NCBI GenBank assembly: GCA_031213475.1
Contig: JARUPZ010000009.1
Span: 10,139,601 to 10,203,600, forward strand
DNA length: 64,000 nucleotides
Direction of reading: 5' to 3'
Source of the DNA: Nereocystis luetkeana
Taxonomy: Eukaryota > Sar > Phaeophyceae > Laminariales > Laminariaceae
The notes beneath the pieces are model-generated. The model was not told where the DNA came from. It did no database searches and saw nothing but the letters and a program-made list of their open reading frames with translations. The position numbers and the translations under genes were made by a program. Below are positions 20,840 to 31,985 of the stretch, in pieces. How positions within the stretch are numbered: the first letter of the stretch is position 1; each line of letters opens with the position of its first letter.

Positions 20840-21550
20840 TCAACTGGGGTTGCTTTCTTCGTCCGCAAAAAGGGCCCTTACGGTCGATCTTAACGACATG
20901 TTTTATATTTCGTTTTTCCTGGAAAAAAAAATAAAAAAATCGGCTTTTCACCAAATTCAGCGAGGGTTGAACCTTACCGAGTGAGTGCCTCAGCTGGCTC
21001 GGGAAATATTGGCCCACCCGGCACAGAACCATCCCTACAGCAGCTGCGCTTGCGGAACCCATGCGTGTCGTGGTCCCGCTGACATCGGCTTGACTCGTAG
21101 GCACGTGTCGGTGCCTTGGGGAGTGAAACCCATCAATCAACAACTCGTCACGCAACAACGCCCAACGCTTGCCCAACGCGATCAAGTCTCAGCTATTGTC
21201 TTTCACTGAGCTCAGTCGGTCGGCCACCTCGGTGCGGTCACCTTGTGAACTCGGCCACGAGAGCCAAAGAATCTATTGTTTATACGCCTTCTGCTTTGGG
21301 CCATGGCTTGCGAATTACCTTAGGAACGACCCCTGTCGGTCCTGTGCGCTCGCGGGTGGTGGCACAGCTCGAGCGGTGGGGCTGCCCGATCCTCTACAGC
21401 CGTGTGCCTGAATTTCCTGAAAAACCCTAAAAACTTCAAGACGCCATTATTCGGGGTCGAAGTTTTCAATCTTTGCCCGATCCAATTTCGGGAAAATACT
21501 GAAAAAAAAAAACACGCACACACACACAGTCCTCGTTAAGACCGCGATTA

Positions 21551-21643
21551 TAACCCCTTTTAGGACCGCAGTCCCGATTTGGGGACAAATTACTTAGAAT
21601 TTGAGCGGTTTGTCCCCAGAACGGTACTGCGGTCCTAAAAGGG
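21551..21643. mobile_element. MITE-A copy
   Basis: The arms run CCCCTTTTAGGACCGCAGTC to the complement near 21640, with the typical loop TTACTTAGAATTTGAGCGG. Confidence 0.85.
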
Positions 21644-21912
21644 ATACAAGAACCGTGCTTGCAGTTGTCGACGAAATCACAACAGTAGTGTTTGGTCCCT
21701 CTATACGAGTAGTGCCGGATGAGTAGTGCCTGTCGCCCGCTACAGCAGTACCGGTGACACCGCTTGGCACATGCAGGACTGACCAGCGCGAGAGCAGTGT
21801 GCGGAGAATACAGTGCCCGTTGCCGCATAGTTGCCTGGCGCGCACATACCGATCGGCACTATAGAGGGACCATCGCCGTACACCAGGGCTCTCGAGGGCG
21901 ATCGCCACCCAC

Positions 21913-22032
21913 CTTAGCGCTCCACACCAGGTCTTCGGCCACCTCGCCCGAAACGCCCTCGCCGTTGATGTGGGTGATCAGGTCACCGTCCAGCATGCCC
22001 GCCTGCTCCATCGCACCCCCAAACTTCACAAA
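21913..22032 (-). CDS. PDZ domain, middle part (exon)
   Basis: 40 codons, phase 0 at both ends, acceptor GGGTTTCCAG and donor GTGGGT. It reads FVKFGGAMEQAGMLDGDLIT and then HINGEGVSGEVAEDLVWSAK. GGAMEQAGML followed by GDLITHING is the classic PDZ pattern (G-x-A-x-x-A-G-x-L-x-x-G-D-x-I-x-x-I-N-G). The preceding exon (ending GELIVCAPQ) would supply the first strands. An alternative acceptor a few codons upstream cannot be excluded, as the text WGFQFV is in frame across the splice site. A 21-base C-run on the sense strand (22127-22147) lies about 95 bp upstream. Confidence 0.85.
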
Positions 22033-22374
22033 CTGGAAACCCCAAGCAGGCAGGAACGGAGGAGGGGGGGAATGGGAGGGACGTGAGATAGCGAGGGAGG
22101 GAGGAAGGGAGGGAGGGACGGAGGGAGGGGGGGGGGGGGGGGGGGGGAAGCAAAAATGGGTTGGGCGCTAGGGATGAGCGGAGGTTGCGGACGGGTACCG
22201 CACAGCAATAACGCGCAAAGTATGACACAACCTGCTCGGACAAGTTTCCAGCCAGATTATCTCCACAAAGAAAACGGGAAGAGGAAGAGCACAATAACCA
22301 CCCTTCTTTTTCGTCGCCTTTTATTTTTCGCGTTTGCCTCGCCTATCGCGAAGAAAATCGAGTCCGAAACTCAT

Positions 22375-22617
22375 CCCAGGGTGTGTGTTGTCGTATCACC
22401 CTGGTGTGTTATCTTATCACCCTTGTGTGTTATGTTATCACCCTAGTATCACCCTAGGGTGCTCTCTTATCACCCTACTATAGTGTGTTATCCTATCACC
22501 TTGGTGTGTTATCTCATCACCTTGGTATGTTATCTTATCACCCTGGTGTGTTATCGTATCACTAATCACCCTAGTGTGTTATCTTATCACCCTAGTGTGT
22601 TATATCATCACCCGGCC
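22375..22617 (+). repeat. 21-bp minisatellite
   Basis: About eleven imperfect units of TATCACCCTAGTGTGTTATCT, some truncated or fused. A stray single unit is seen near 54650 (TTATCTTATCACCCAGTGTG), so the motif is not confined to this locus. Confidence 0.85.
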
Positions 22618-22734
22618 AGCAGTCCATCGGAGTAGGGAGGGGGTAGGGGTAAAGAGGGCATAAGAGACGAGGAGGCTCTGGGGGGGTCGGAGGTGGTCAG
22701 GATGGGGGACGGGAGGGATCTCAACACGGTAGGA

Positions 22735-22822
22735 GGGGGGGGGGGGGGGGGGGCGTACTCCTTTGTTCCTTGCCTTGGTCATTTTGACTACTGACCACGC
22801 ATCCCTTTCGAGACGAAGCACC
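22735..22822 (-). repeat. Poly(C)-linked short repeat
   Basis: The minus-strand word GTCTCGAAAGGGATGCGTGG followed by AAGGAGTACG and a C-run; it is the partner of 18590-18640. Confidence 0.5.
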
Positions 22823-22943
22823 GTTTCTATGCATGCCCAATAGAGACCACCACTAACCTTTGGGCCATCATTACGTTTTCCCCATCAAAAAACTTTTACT
22901 ATTTGTAATTCGCTATCTGACGCCATCTATCTATTAGGATAGC

Positions 22944-23470
22944 GGGGGGCGGGGGGGGGGTGTACTCGATAGGAGAGATGTACTCGATATCATGCATGGC
23001 CGTAGTCGTATGGCCATAGACCCTCGCATCCCTACAATGCCGGGACGGAGCCTGTCGGGTTTTCACCGACCAGGCAGACATTGCTTGCACCAAGCGCGAA
23101 GCGCCGTGACGTGTCCGGCGAGTCGCATGGAGGGTGAGCTGTGTGAGGCGGACTTGGATATAGATGACAGCTTCAACGAGTTAATTTAATTTCCGGTGTA
23201 GGCAATTCCAGAGACAGCAACGGGAGTACTAAGTAACTCCCTCTTGGGTGCCTTACCTTGAACGCTACGTGATACGACCATTCCCGCTTGTGCGGAGTAA
23301 AGGTTCTTCGCCTCGCACAAATGATCTAACTCGACAACCAGCTCTGGGCGACCGCCAAAAAAAAAAAAAAAAACGGTACCCTGGTTGTCTAGCTCACATA
23401 GTGAGCGGTATGTTTTACAGCATCGCTGCCAACCGACGCCAACCCAACCTCTACAGAAGTTGGGGGGGGG
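22944..23470 (-). repeat. Poly(C)-bounded 0.55-kb repeat, copy on minus strand
   Basis: Near full length, in inverse orientation to 898-1462. It has G-runs (sense C) at both ends, the GGCCATGCATGATATCGAG terminal part at its left edge and an A-run (sense T) at 23357-23373. It lies in an intron of the large gene. Confidence 0.75.
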
Positions 23471-23654
23471 GGGGGGATAGGGGATAGTGCTAGAGGATAA
23501 GGGATATATGGCGGTCGGGACTCTAAGAAGACACATGTGGTGCCCCTTCCTCTTCCACCCCCGCCCCCGCTTTTAATATCGCGACTGTCACCTACCTGGT
23601 AGGTATTCGCTATTATACCCACCCCAGCCCTCCCCCCACCCCTGCTTAAAGTTC

Positions 23655-23779
23655 TTGGTGCAAGAAAAGTCTGCCTGATCAGTGAAGACCCGACGTGCTC
23701 CGTCTCGGCATTGTAGAGACGCAAGGGTCTATGGCCATGCATGACAATATTGCACCCTCCCCCCCCCCCCCCCCCCCCT
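23655..23779 (+). repeat. Poly(C)-bounded repeat fragment
   Basis: The terminal ~110 bp of the family in decayed form (GACCCGACGTGCTCCGTC and GGTCTATGGCCATGCATG), ending in a C-run at 23760-23778. Confidence 0.65.
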
Positions 23780-23820
23780 CTTCCCGCCTCCGTGTCATGA
23801 ACCCGTAATCGTCGTTTCAC

Positions 23821-23979
23821 CTGTGGCGCGCACACGATCAGCTCTCCAGGGGCACCGTACGCGACAGCTTTTTCGAAGGTCTCGGTTCTCAGGCAGAGCT
23901 CATCCATGATTGGTCCAGCCGCCGCCATCCGGACCAACAGGGTCGACCTCATGTCCACGAAAAACAAGGCCAGGTCGTC
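23821..23979 (-). CDS. PDZ domain, first part (exon)
   Basis: 53 codons, phase 0 at both ends, acceptor TTTTACCCAG after a long T-run (24002-24022 on the complementary strand) and donor GTGAAA. It reads DDLALFFVDMRSTLLVRMAA, then PIMDELCLRTETFEKAVAYG, then GELIVCAPQ. The last 20 residues fit the first two PDZ strands, with GAPGELIV standing in place of the GLGF loop. The exon is clearly coding by composition and by its precise splice edges. The N-terminal 30 residues are not recognised. Confidence 0.8.
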
Positions 23980-24429
23980 CTGGGTAAAACAGCACAAGAA
24001 TACAAAAAAAAAAAAAAAAAAAACGGAATAGAATGATGGTAGCATGTGCACACGGAGAGAGGAAGGGGGAAGGGGGGAGGGAGGAGGAGAGCGGAGGGGG
24101 AGAAGAAGAGAGGGGAGGAAGGCGAAAAAGTAGAAGGGGTCGGAGGGAGAGGGCGGGGGAAAGGGAGGAGAGTGGGGAAGATGAAGCGCGAAGAAAAAAA
24201 AACATGCGCACAGACACACGGAGAGACAGCAGTACTGCGGAGAGAGTGCGCACGCACGGACTGTCTACAGGCAGATAGGAAGACAAATCAACAGACGCGG
24301 ATTACAGCGTCAACATAACCGCCCCCAGGAAATAGGCGCTCATATGACACGCACATGCCTAGATTAAAGTTTGACTGGATGCTTCCATTGTGCCGGTCCG
24401 TTTGCCCGTAGTTGGGTATATAGCGCGAC

Positions 24430-25090
24430 CCGTAACGAGCCAGAGGGCGGCGGGAGTTGGCCCACGGGACAACGTCGAGGCCATGCCGCACCCGGACACA
24501 AAATAGCGACCCCCCTGGTCGACATCGCCCTTCACGGCGTGCAAACCCCACCCCCATCGGCTCGTCACGGCTTGACTGAGGCTCATGCGGCCAGAGGCAC
24601 CCAGGGACGATAGGGTCCCATCGCCGGATCATGAGTCCTTCCATACAAATACAACTTCAACACCCTGGGGACGAAACCGGACGACCCCTGGGTCGATACT
24701 GCCTCGCCATGTGTGGAACCTCCAACCCCACGGGCTGCATTATGATTGGCTGGAGCCAGCGCACGGTGAAAAATGCCCCATGGGACAAGGTCTAGGTCCT
24801 GCCGCACCCGGGGACTATAATACCCCATCCCCTGATAAAAAATCCTTCGATACATCTACAACTCCAACAACGCGGGGACGAAAACAGGGATCCCCCGGGT
24901 CAGCAAGATGTGGAGAATCCAACCCCATTGGCTTGAGCGCAGGTTAGGCCGGGGCTCGTGGTCGATGCCCCGCCAAACCCGGGGATGATAAGGCACAAAC
25001 TGCGGGTCGTAAATCCTTCCACGCATGAACTACTCCAACCCAGCAATCTGCGGACGAAAAAAAAGACACCTCTCCCCAAGGCCAATACCG
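24430..25090 (-). repeat. ~200-bp tandem array with coding-like units
   Basis: Three diverged units. Sense (minus) words repeated are TCGAAGGAYT, GGGACNNTATCGTCCC-like text, and CCATGGGGCATTTTTC versus GTGGGCCAACTCC. Translations line up as GRTHDPAMGPYRPWV, RRIFYQGMGYYSPRV and GRIYDPQFVPYHPRV. It lies in the intron between the 25990 and 23979 exons. It may be a decayed exon duplicated in tandem, as at 17.3 and 19.1 kb, but no intact source exon is seen. Confidence 0.6.
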
Positions 25091-25304
25091 CCCCTCACGG
25101 CGGTACTTTCATTTCCGTTCAGAGTAGTACGTCGCAGACACTACGAGCACTACCATACGGTACCAGTTGCTTACTACTACTATGGAGAACACAGGGCTAC
25201 GGCAAAGGGCGGGGGCGTGGCGGTACCGCCAGAGCAGATAATAGCAACACAGAACGAGCCCTAAAAGAGGGAAAGTTATCGCACAGCAAGAGAAGAGAGA
25301 CAAA

Positions 25305-25725
25305 ACGAACGGCGAACGCCGCACAAGATTAGTTACGTCCGGCGAACACCGTACGACAAGCTAAAAAGATCAACCGTGGCTACAGCAGCCTATATGCGAC
25401 AGAACAAACACACCTACATATATATAGATGAACAAAACGAAGATAGCGTCACGTGTGAACGAACGCACAGAAAATGCCCGACAAGCAAACAATGCTACAA
25501 GAAAAAAAAAATGCCGATGCACGCAGTACGGCAAACACCGTACGGCACGGCAAATACCGTGCAGTAAAGAAAAAAACACCGGGCTGTACGGCAAAAAAAG
25601 TACGGTACGGGAAACACCGTGCAGCGCGGTGAGCACCGGGGCTATAGGGCATTTATTATTCAGTGCGGCAAGCTCCGGGCTGTACGGCAAACACCGTACA
25701 GTACGGAAAACGCCGAACGGTACGA
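25305..25725. repeat. Cluster of short CGG...CCG hairpins
   Basis: About ten copies of small inverted words such as GTACGGCAAACACCGTACGG, GTACGGGAAACACCGTGC and ACGGAAAACGCCGAACGG at irregular spacing. Each could fold as a 6-7 bp stem with a 5-6 base loop. It lies just beyond the donor end of the large exon at 25990. Confidence 0.65.
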
Positions 25726-25989
25726 CAAGACCGACGACAACAACCAGCGACAACAGCACCGCCCGCCCCTACATACGATACATGCGATAAACGAAGCATT
25801 ACACACAGCTTGCGAAGAAGAGGGTTGAAAAAAACTCCCAGCTCATCTTAGTTCAACTTGGAAAAAAAAACAGTTTTCAAGAAAATTACCTGGTAGAAAT
25901 ATAACACACCTCGTATATACACAAACGTTTGTGAAAAACAAAAAGACCTCATCTAGCCGAAAAAAAAAGCAGAAACGAAAAAGACTCAC

Positions 25990-28965
25990 CAGCGTCTGAA
26001 GCGCTACCTTCCTTGTCCCCAGCGGAACCGCCGCCTGAATCACCCGATGCGAGCCCATCGCTCCTTCCCCGAGCATCACTAGCGGCGACACCGACTCCGC
26101 TCCGCCCGCCGGCCCATGGCCTTCAGCCACTCCCGCAGACCCTGCAGTGCCAGCCGCATAACCACCACCACCACCACCATCACCACCACCACCACCACCA
26201 CCAGCTGGATCAGCCACGCTCAGGTGAGCGGCAGCAGTACCGCCGGCGCCAGGGTGTCCTCCGCGGCCGCCTCGCCACGCCCCGCCCGCTTCATGTCCAG
26301 CTCCCGGCCCAGCAGCTCCCGCCCCACCGACCACTCCCATCATGGAGGAGGACAACGCTGACGCGCGACCCCCTCCACCACCACCACCACCACCACCACC
26401 ACCACCACCACCACCACCACCACCACCCTCGGCCACAGCTACCCCCGGCGGGTCATGGGGTGAGTGCGGCAGCCGCGGGATGGCCGTGGTAACACCGGTC
26501 GACGCCGACGGAGGCAGGGCGAAATCGGTAGAAGAACTGCCGTGGTGGGTGTGCGGGTGGGAGTGGGGGTGGGGGTAGACGTGCGGGTGCGAATGGTGGT
26601 AGTGGTGGGGGTGGAAGGGGGGCGGCGGAGCCGCCCCAGCCCCGGTCCCCGCCTCGGCCGGGCCGGCGGCGAGAACGGCCGAAGCCGCGGCCGCCGCGGG
26701 GGAAGGGCTGGAGGTAGCCCCTCGCCTCGCAACACCAACACCGCCGCCACTGCCGCTGGCTCCACCTTCCTCCATCGCTCCCCTGGACCCGTCTACCGCG
26801 ACGGTTGCTCCGGGCCTACTATACCGCGGGTAAGGCGCGGACGTACCACCGACGCTGCCGCCACCACCACCACCACCACCACCACCACCACCAGCCGCCG
26901 CGGCGGTGCGATACTTCGGAGGCGAGCTAACCCCCGACGGCCTCCCCCCGCCTCCGCCCCCGCCCCCAACCCCACCCCCTCCAGGTTCCGCCCCCACGGC
27001 TGGTCCGGCGTCCCCCGACGACGGGGCCCCCGTCGCCGACCTCCTAGACGACCCCCCGGAGTCTCTCATGTAGCTGGGGTACTGGACGGGACCTTCTCCT
27101 CTCCGACCTTCGTCATTGACACGCCAACTCGTCGACGCTTCATGACCTTCCCCCCCTCCCGCTCCCACCCCTACCCCCGTTTCCGGGCCACATGAGGGCC
27201 TCGGGCCCCCCGGACCCCCCGGGCCCCCCGGGCCTTCCGGGCCTCCCGGCCCCACCGGGCCTCGGTAGCCTCCCCTCATACTTCCGCTCGCGGCTGCTGC
27301 AGCGGCGTCGGAGGTGCCGGGCCCACCGAAGTCACCGCCAGCTGAACCCCGGCGGGGGGTGTTGCTGTAGGTCTCAGGAGAGCCAGGGTGGAAAGTTCTG
27401 GAAACGTTCTCTGGGGTCGCCTCCCGTCCGTCGTCGTAAGGCGGGGGCGGGTGGTGCCGCTGCTGGTAGGCGTGAGGGGGGCGTGGGTGCGGGGATGGGG
27501 ACGACCTCCGCGGGTACTGCGGTTGTCGTCGCTGCGGTTGTTCCTGCGGGCCTTGGGATTGGAGGTGATGTTGGTGGTGCTGCTGTTGTTGTTGCGGCTG
27601 CTGATGTTGAGGGTGCTGCGGCTGACGTTCGCGGTGATGCATCATCATATGTTCCCCCTCTTCCTGCTGCTGCTGCTTCTGAACAGGGTGCATCATCGAA
27701 CGGCCCCAGAGAGGCGGCGGTGGATGCCCCCCCTCGCCACCATCAAGCCCCACCTGATGGGGTGAACCGTACGCACCGCCCGACCCGTTGACCCCGCCAA
27801 CCCTCCCACCATCGCTCCACCTACCGTCGTGACCACCCCCCGCACCAGGCGGCTCCACCCCTCTCCCCGACCTAGACGGTGGACTCCCCATATGAACGCT
27901 ACCGCTACCACCACCACCACCACCACCACCACCACCATCACCGACAACAACCACACCGCTGCTAGCGCTCCGTCCCCGTGCTCCGCCAATCGCTCGCCCC
28001 ACGCCATCCCCGGCAGATTTAGGGCCGCCTCCGTCCCCCCTCCCCTCCCCCCCGCTCACCGACGCCGCGGCCGCTGCCACCGCGGCAGCCAACGCACTAG
28101 ACCCATTCACGGGGGTTCTGGTACCCCGCGCGCCGCCCCTGCTACCAATGGCACCGACGACGGCAGCCGGGGTTACCGCCTCCGAGCTCCACGCTCCTCG
28201 GAGCGAGCGGCCGCTGTCACCGCCACCGCCGCTTCCACCACCGCCCACCGGACCTCCGTGGCGTCTCAGCTCCCGCTCCATCTCGTTCGCGATTTCTAGC
28301 TCCTGCTCCCGGGTGAGCCCACCCCCACCGCCACCGCCACCGCCACCCCCACCCCCGCGACCACTTTCACCGGCCGAAGAACCGGCAGTAGCGGCAGCAG
28401 AAGCAGCAGCCGCAGCAGAAGGTGATGGCGAGGATGCACGCTCCCCCCCTGCCGCTGCCGCTGCTGCGGCTGCCGCTGCCGCCGCCGTCACCGCCGTCGC
28501 CCCTCCGCCTCCTCCTCCTCCTCCTCCTCCTCCCCCTCTTCCTCCTCCCAGCCCTCGGTAGAGCACGCCTGACCTGTTGCTGGCGATATCACCCGCGCCC
28601 CCCCCGCCCCCGCCCCCCCCACCCCCACCACCACCCCTCGAGACGCTCCCGGAACGCGCCCCCGCTCCAGTCCATCTGTGACCCTCATTGCCAACGCCAC
28701 CTCGACCGCTGCCTCCACTACCCCTTCTCCCTGAGTCACCCTGCCCGTATTCAGACGACGGCGGGGGAGGGGGAGGGCCGCTGTGGTACCGAAGGTCGAT
28801 GGGTGTCTGCCCCGGACCCCCCATGTCCCGAGCCGGGTGTGACCAGTAGGCGGCGTTCGAGGGGGGACCGGGGGGGGGTGGGGAGGATTGGGGGTTGTGC
28901 TGGCTGTCGGAGCGGGGAGGGCCACCGCCGCCACTGCTGCTTGCTGGGAAGGACGGGCCTCGTCC
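25990..28965 (-). CDS. ~992-codon disordered exon of the large gene
   Basis: Open without stop and ending VALQTL at a consensus donor (GTGAGT), phase 0. The 5' edge is uncertain; I chose AAG before GRGPSFPASSSGGGG because it is in phase 0 and follows pyrimidine-rich DNA. Segments in order: GPGQTPIDLRYHSG; poly-Gly and poly-Ala; a charged helix LTREQELEIANEMERELRRH; a Gln/His-rich block (near 27640-27520); a collagen-like GPGGPEGPGGPGGPGG stretch (27250-27190); a His-rich HPHHYHHSHPHVYPHPH block (26600-26550). It is probably the disordered N-terminal half of the PDZ protein. Triplet repeats (GGT/GGC) make it length-variable. Confidence 0.7.
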
Positions 28966-29280
28966 CTTCCGAGAGGTTTCCAGCAGCAGCAACATCGGAG
29001 GAGAGAGGGGATGAACGCCGGGCGGGAGGGGGGAGAGGAGGGATGATGAGGCAAGGGGTTGGGCGCCGACAGGATCGGAGAAAGGAAGGGAGAAAAGGGG
29101 GGGGGGGATCAACGAAGAGGGAGACCACGAGAAGGTTGTGAAATGTGTTGACATTTTGGGGCAACAGTGCGAAAACAACTCGACACTGCTGCATGCTGCT
29201 CTGGAGTTTTGTACCATACTCGAAAAAAGCAGTACGTAGTGAATAACTTTACGGTTTGGCTTGCCGTATTGCGAGTAAGC

Positions 29281-29970
29281 CCCCCCCCCCCCCGATCGAG
29301 TACATCTCTCCTATCGAGTACCCCCCCCCCCCCCCCCCCCCAGTGATATAGGTTGGGTTGGCGTCGGTTGGCAACGACACTGTAAAACATGCCGCTCTCT
29401 ACGTGAGCTATACAACCAGGGTACCGGGGTTTTTTCCCCCTTTTTTTTCTTTTGGCGGTCGCTCACAGCTGGTCGTCGAGTTGGATCATTTGCGCGAGGT
29501 AAAGAACCTTTACTCCGCACAAGGGAATTGATCATATCACGTACCAGGTAGTGTTTATGGTAAGGCGCCCAAGAGGCAGTTACATAGTACTCCCATTGCT
29601 ATCCCAGGAAGTGGCTACACCGGAAATTAAATTAACTCATTCAAGCCGTCATCCATATGCAAGTCCGCCTCACAAGCGGTTCCTAGTAGAATGCAGCCCA
29701 CCCTTCATGCGACTCGCCGGACACCTAATGTGCCGATTCGCGCTTGGTGCAAGCAAGCAATCTCTGCCTGGTCAGCGAAAACCCGACACGCTCCGTCCCG
29801 GCATTGTAGGGATGCGCGGGTCCATGGTCATACGACTACGGCCATGCATGAGATCAAGTACATCTCTCCTAAATATCGAGTACACCCCCCACCGCCCCCC
29901 CCCCCCCTTTCTGGACGATACGACTACGGCCATGCATGGTATAGGGTCCCCCCCCCCCCCCCCCCCCCCC
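29281..29970 (+). repeat. Poly(C)-bounded repeat with a duplicated end
   Basis: A full-length body (29342-29890) preceded by C-run, a 27-bp end motif (GATCGAGTACATCTC...GAGTA), C-run (20 C), and followed by the same end motif and C-run, then a third partial motif and C-run at 29915-29970. The end motif therefore stands as a direct repeat on both sides of the body. TACCAGGTA is inserted at 29543 relative to other copies. Confidence 0.75.
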
Positions 29971-30261
29971 GGATCGACTTTCGATATCTCCACAGCAAGA
30001 AGCATGTCAGCGCCGGAAAGGGCGATCGATATATCTCATCAAGGGCTGCCCGAAAAAGTGTCGTTCGGTATTTTGCCACTTTCTTTGTGCCGGAATTATC
30101 GAGCTCGAAAATTCCGTCCGGGAGGGAAGGGGGAGGGGGGGGGGGTCACTCGCATCTCTGCGGTACCTTCGTGAAAAAGGGTTGATAGTCAGACGATAAC
30201 TCAGAACCGTGCATAAACTCCCTGAGATAAATTTCAGCCCCACTTAATTTATCCTTTTTCC

Positions 30262-30263
<2 letters not shown>

Positions 30264-30292
<29 letters not shown>
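30264..30292 (+). repeat. 29-base G homopolymer
   Basis: An uninterrupted G-run. Together with the C38 run at 7665 it is among the longest homopolymers in the window. Confidence 0.9.
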
Positions 30293-30491
30293 CGACAGAA
30301 ACGACAAGGAGGGGCGGCTTGGGCAAGGTCTCGTCCGGATATTTTCATAGACGCATCGGTCATCGTATTGAGTACGCCCTCCTCATTGCCGAGGAGCGCC
30401 AACTTGGAAACTCGTTCGAAGGGGGAGTGAGTGCTATCGCTAGAGTGTTGCACGATGGGGTGCATCATCACTTCGATTATTCGTAGGGAAG

Positions 30492-30776
30492 GTGGGGGGG
30501 GTACTCGATAGGAGAGATGTACTCGATCTCATGCATGGCGGGTAGTCGTACGGCCATAGACCCGCGCATCCCTGACATGCCGGGACGGACCCTGTCGGGT
30601 TTTCACCGACCAGGCGTACATTGCTTGCTTGCACCAAGCGTGAAGCGGGCGTGACGTGTCCGGCGAGAGTCGCATGAAGGGTAAACTGCATCATACGGAG
30701 AACCGCAGGTGAGGCGGACTTGCATATGGGTGACAGATTCAATGATATCATTTAGTTTCCGGTGTTAAGCCACTGA
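30492..30776 (-). repeat. Poly(C)-bounded repeat, half-length copy
   Basis: The terminal ~280 bp of the family in minus orientation, from the GGTACTCGATAGGAGAGATG end to TTTAGTTTCCGGTG, then a 21-base G-run at 30777-30797 where the body would continue. Confidence 0.7.
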
Positions 30777-31017
30777 GGGGGGGGGGGGGGGGGGGGTTAC
30801 ACGGTTGTTATGTCGTTGTCAAGAACCCGCACATTGGAGAAAATTATTGTAGAAAAAAGCAGGACCAAAGTCTATAATGCCTGCTTCAGCCACACTCCTA
30901 AAAAAGAGGTCCCTGATTGTTCACCTCCTTCAACGACAGACCAACTCGAAAAAAAAAAAATAGATGCTCGCACGTGATCTATAGCGCCGACCGAAGACAG
31001 ACAGGCTCTTGGCTCAC

Positions 31018-31326
31018 CTGCCCTTGATGCGATCGCTCGTAACCGCCATCCGCACGTCCCCGTTTGTATCCCTCCGCATGCTCCCGGTCGTATTCAACCG
31101 CATGCTCCCGATCGTATTCAACCGCATGTTCCCGATCGTAACCCTCCGCGCGTTCCCGCTCGTAACCCGAAGCTTCCACCTTCAACACCACCTGGGCGCC
31201 ATCCCGTCCGTACATTGCGTGCGGGGCTCCTCCTCCCCGTCCCCCTACCCCCGACCCACTGCCGCCGCCTCCTCCTGTTGACTGGCGCGAACCCTTGCCG
31301 TTTCGTTGTTGTGGGGGGTGCTGACG
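31018..31326 (-). CDS. Exon with YDREHAVE octapeptide repeats
   Basis: 103 codons, phase 0 at both ends, acceptor GCGCGTACAG after a CT-rich tract and donor GTGAGC. It starts RQHPPQQRNGKGSRQSTGG, has MYGRDGAQVVLKVEASG in the middle, and then five 8-residue repeats such as GYDREHAV, EYDREHAV and GYKRGRAD, ending GGYERSHQGQ. The repeats are coded by a 24-bp minisatellite (31060-31165). It is the most upstream exon of the large gene that I can define. The start codon and promoter must lie further up, outside what I can recognise. Confidence 0.65.
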
Positions 31327-31814
31327 CTGTACGCGCCACGAGTGAAAGGCGGGCGGGGGGGTAGCGGGTAGGGGAGGATGGAGAGAGAGAGAGGGGGGGG
31401 GGGGGAAGGAAGTACCGAATTGAGTAAGAATAGGTTCGTTTCACTGTTCAAACAGGACGCAATTTTTAATTAATCCGGCCACAATTCTTCAGGTGCGGCT
31501 TTGCTATTAATATAAGCACGATTCAAACCGAAGTTCTTCCAAACTTTTTTTTGGAAAACGCTGGGGAACAAAAAACACAAAATGGGGCCGATGTTGGGCC
31601 AAGATCGGATCAGCTACAGAAAAGCTCAAGCGGATTTTTTTACTTCGAAGCGGCCACCCACAGACTTTGATCGACAAAATCAACGGCTGACTGCGTCATG
31701 AACTCTGAACGGAGTGCGCGCGTTATAGGGGCTCTGACCCACTCTAGCTATAGGGTGGGCGACGATGTCTACGATAGAGGCAAGACATTTCTGCTGACAT
31801 TTCTGCTGATGGAT

Positions 31815-31985
31815 TTCTGAATGACGGGGCTCCTTGACCCAAAATCGTCGGAATGCCAAATCTTGTTTCGAAAAAGGATGTTTGTGTTGAAAGCCAGTTT
31901 TCGGGCGACTTACTATTAGTATGGAGCTCCTCAAGTGAGGAGCCTCAGAAAAATTCGGGTGAACCTCTATCGTAAAACGCCTCCG
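31815..31985 (+). repeat. Dispersed repeat, copy 2
   Basis: Partner of 441-668, with a shorter middle. The hairpin GAGCTCCTCAAGTGAGGAGC and the CCTCAGAAAAAT tail are kept. Confidence 0.65.

Larger units (their letters stand above)
28966..31017. other. Intron of the large gene, filled by poly(C)-bounded repeats
   Basis: Apart from the repeats listed separately, I see no exon. A missing small exon cannot be ruled out. Confidence 0.4.

Noticed and set aside
21116-21430. A plus-strand frame ending RSRVVAQLERWGCPILYSRV
   Set aside because: It looks partly protein-like, but there are no splice sites, no family is recognised and it lies in an intron of the minus-strand gene. Too weak to list.
22375-22617. 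CRISPR-like array
   Set aside because: Direct 21-bp units with no unique spacers; an ordinary minisatellite in a eukaryotic intron.
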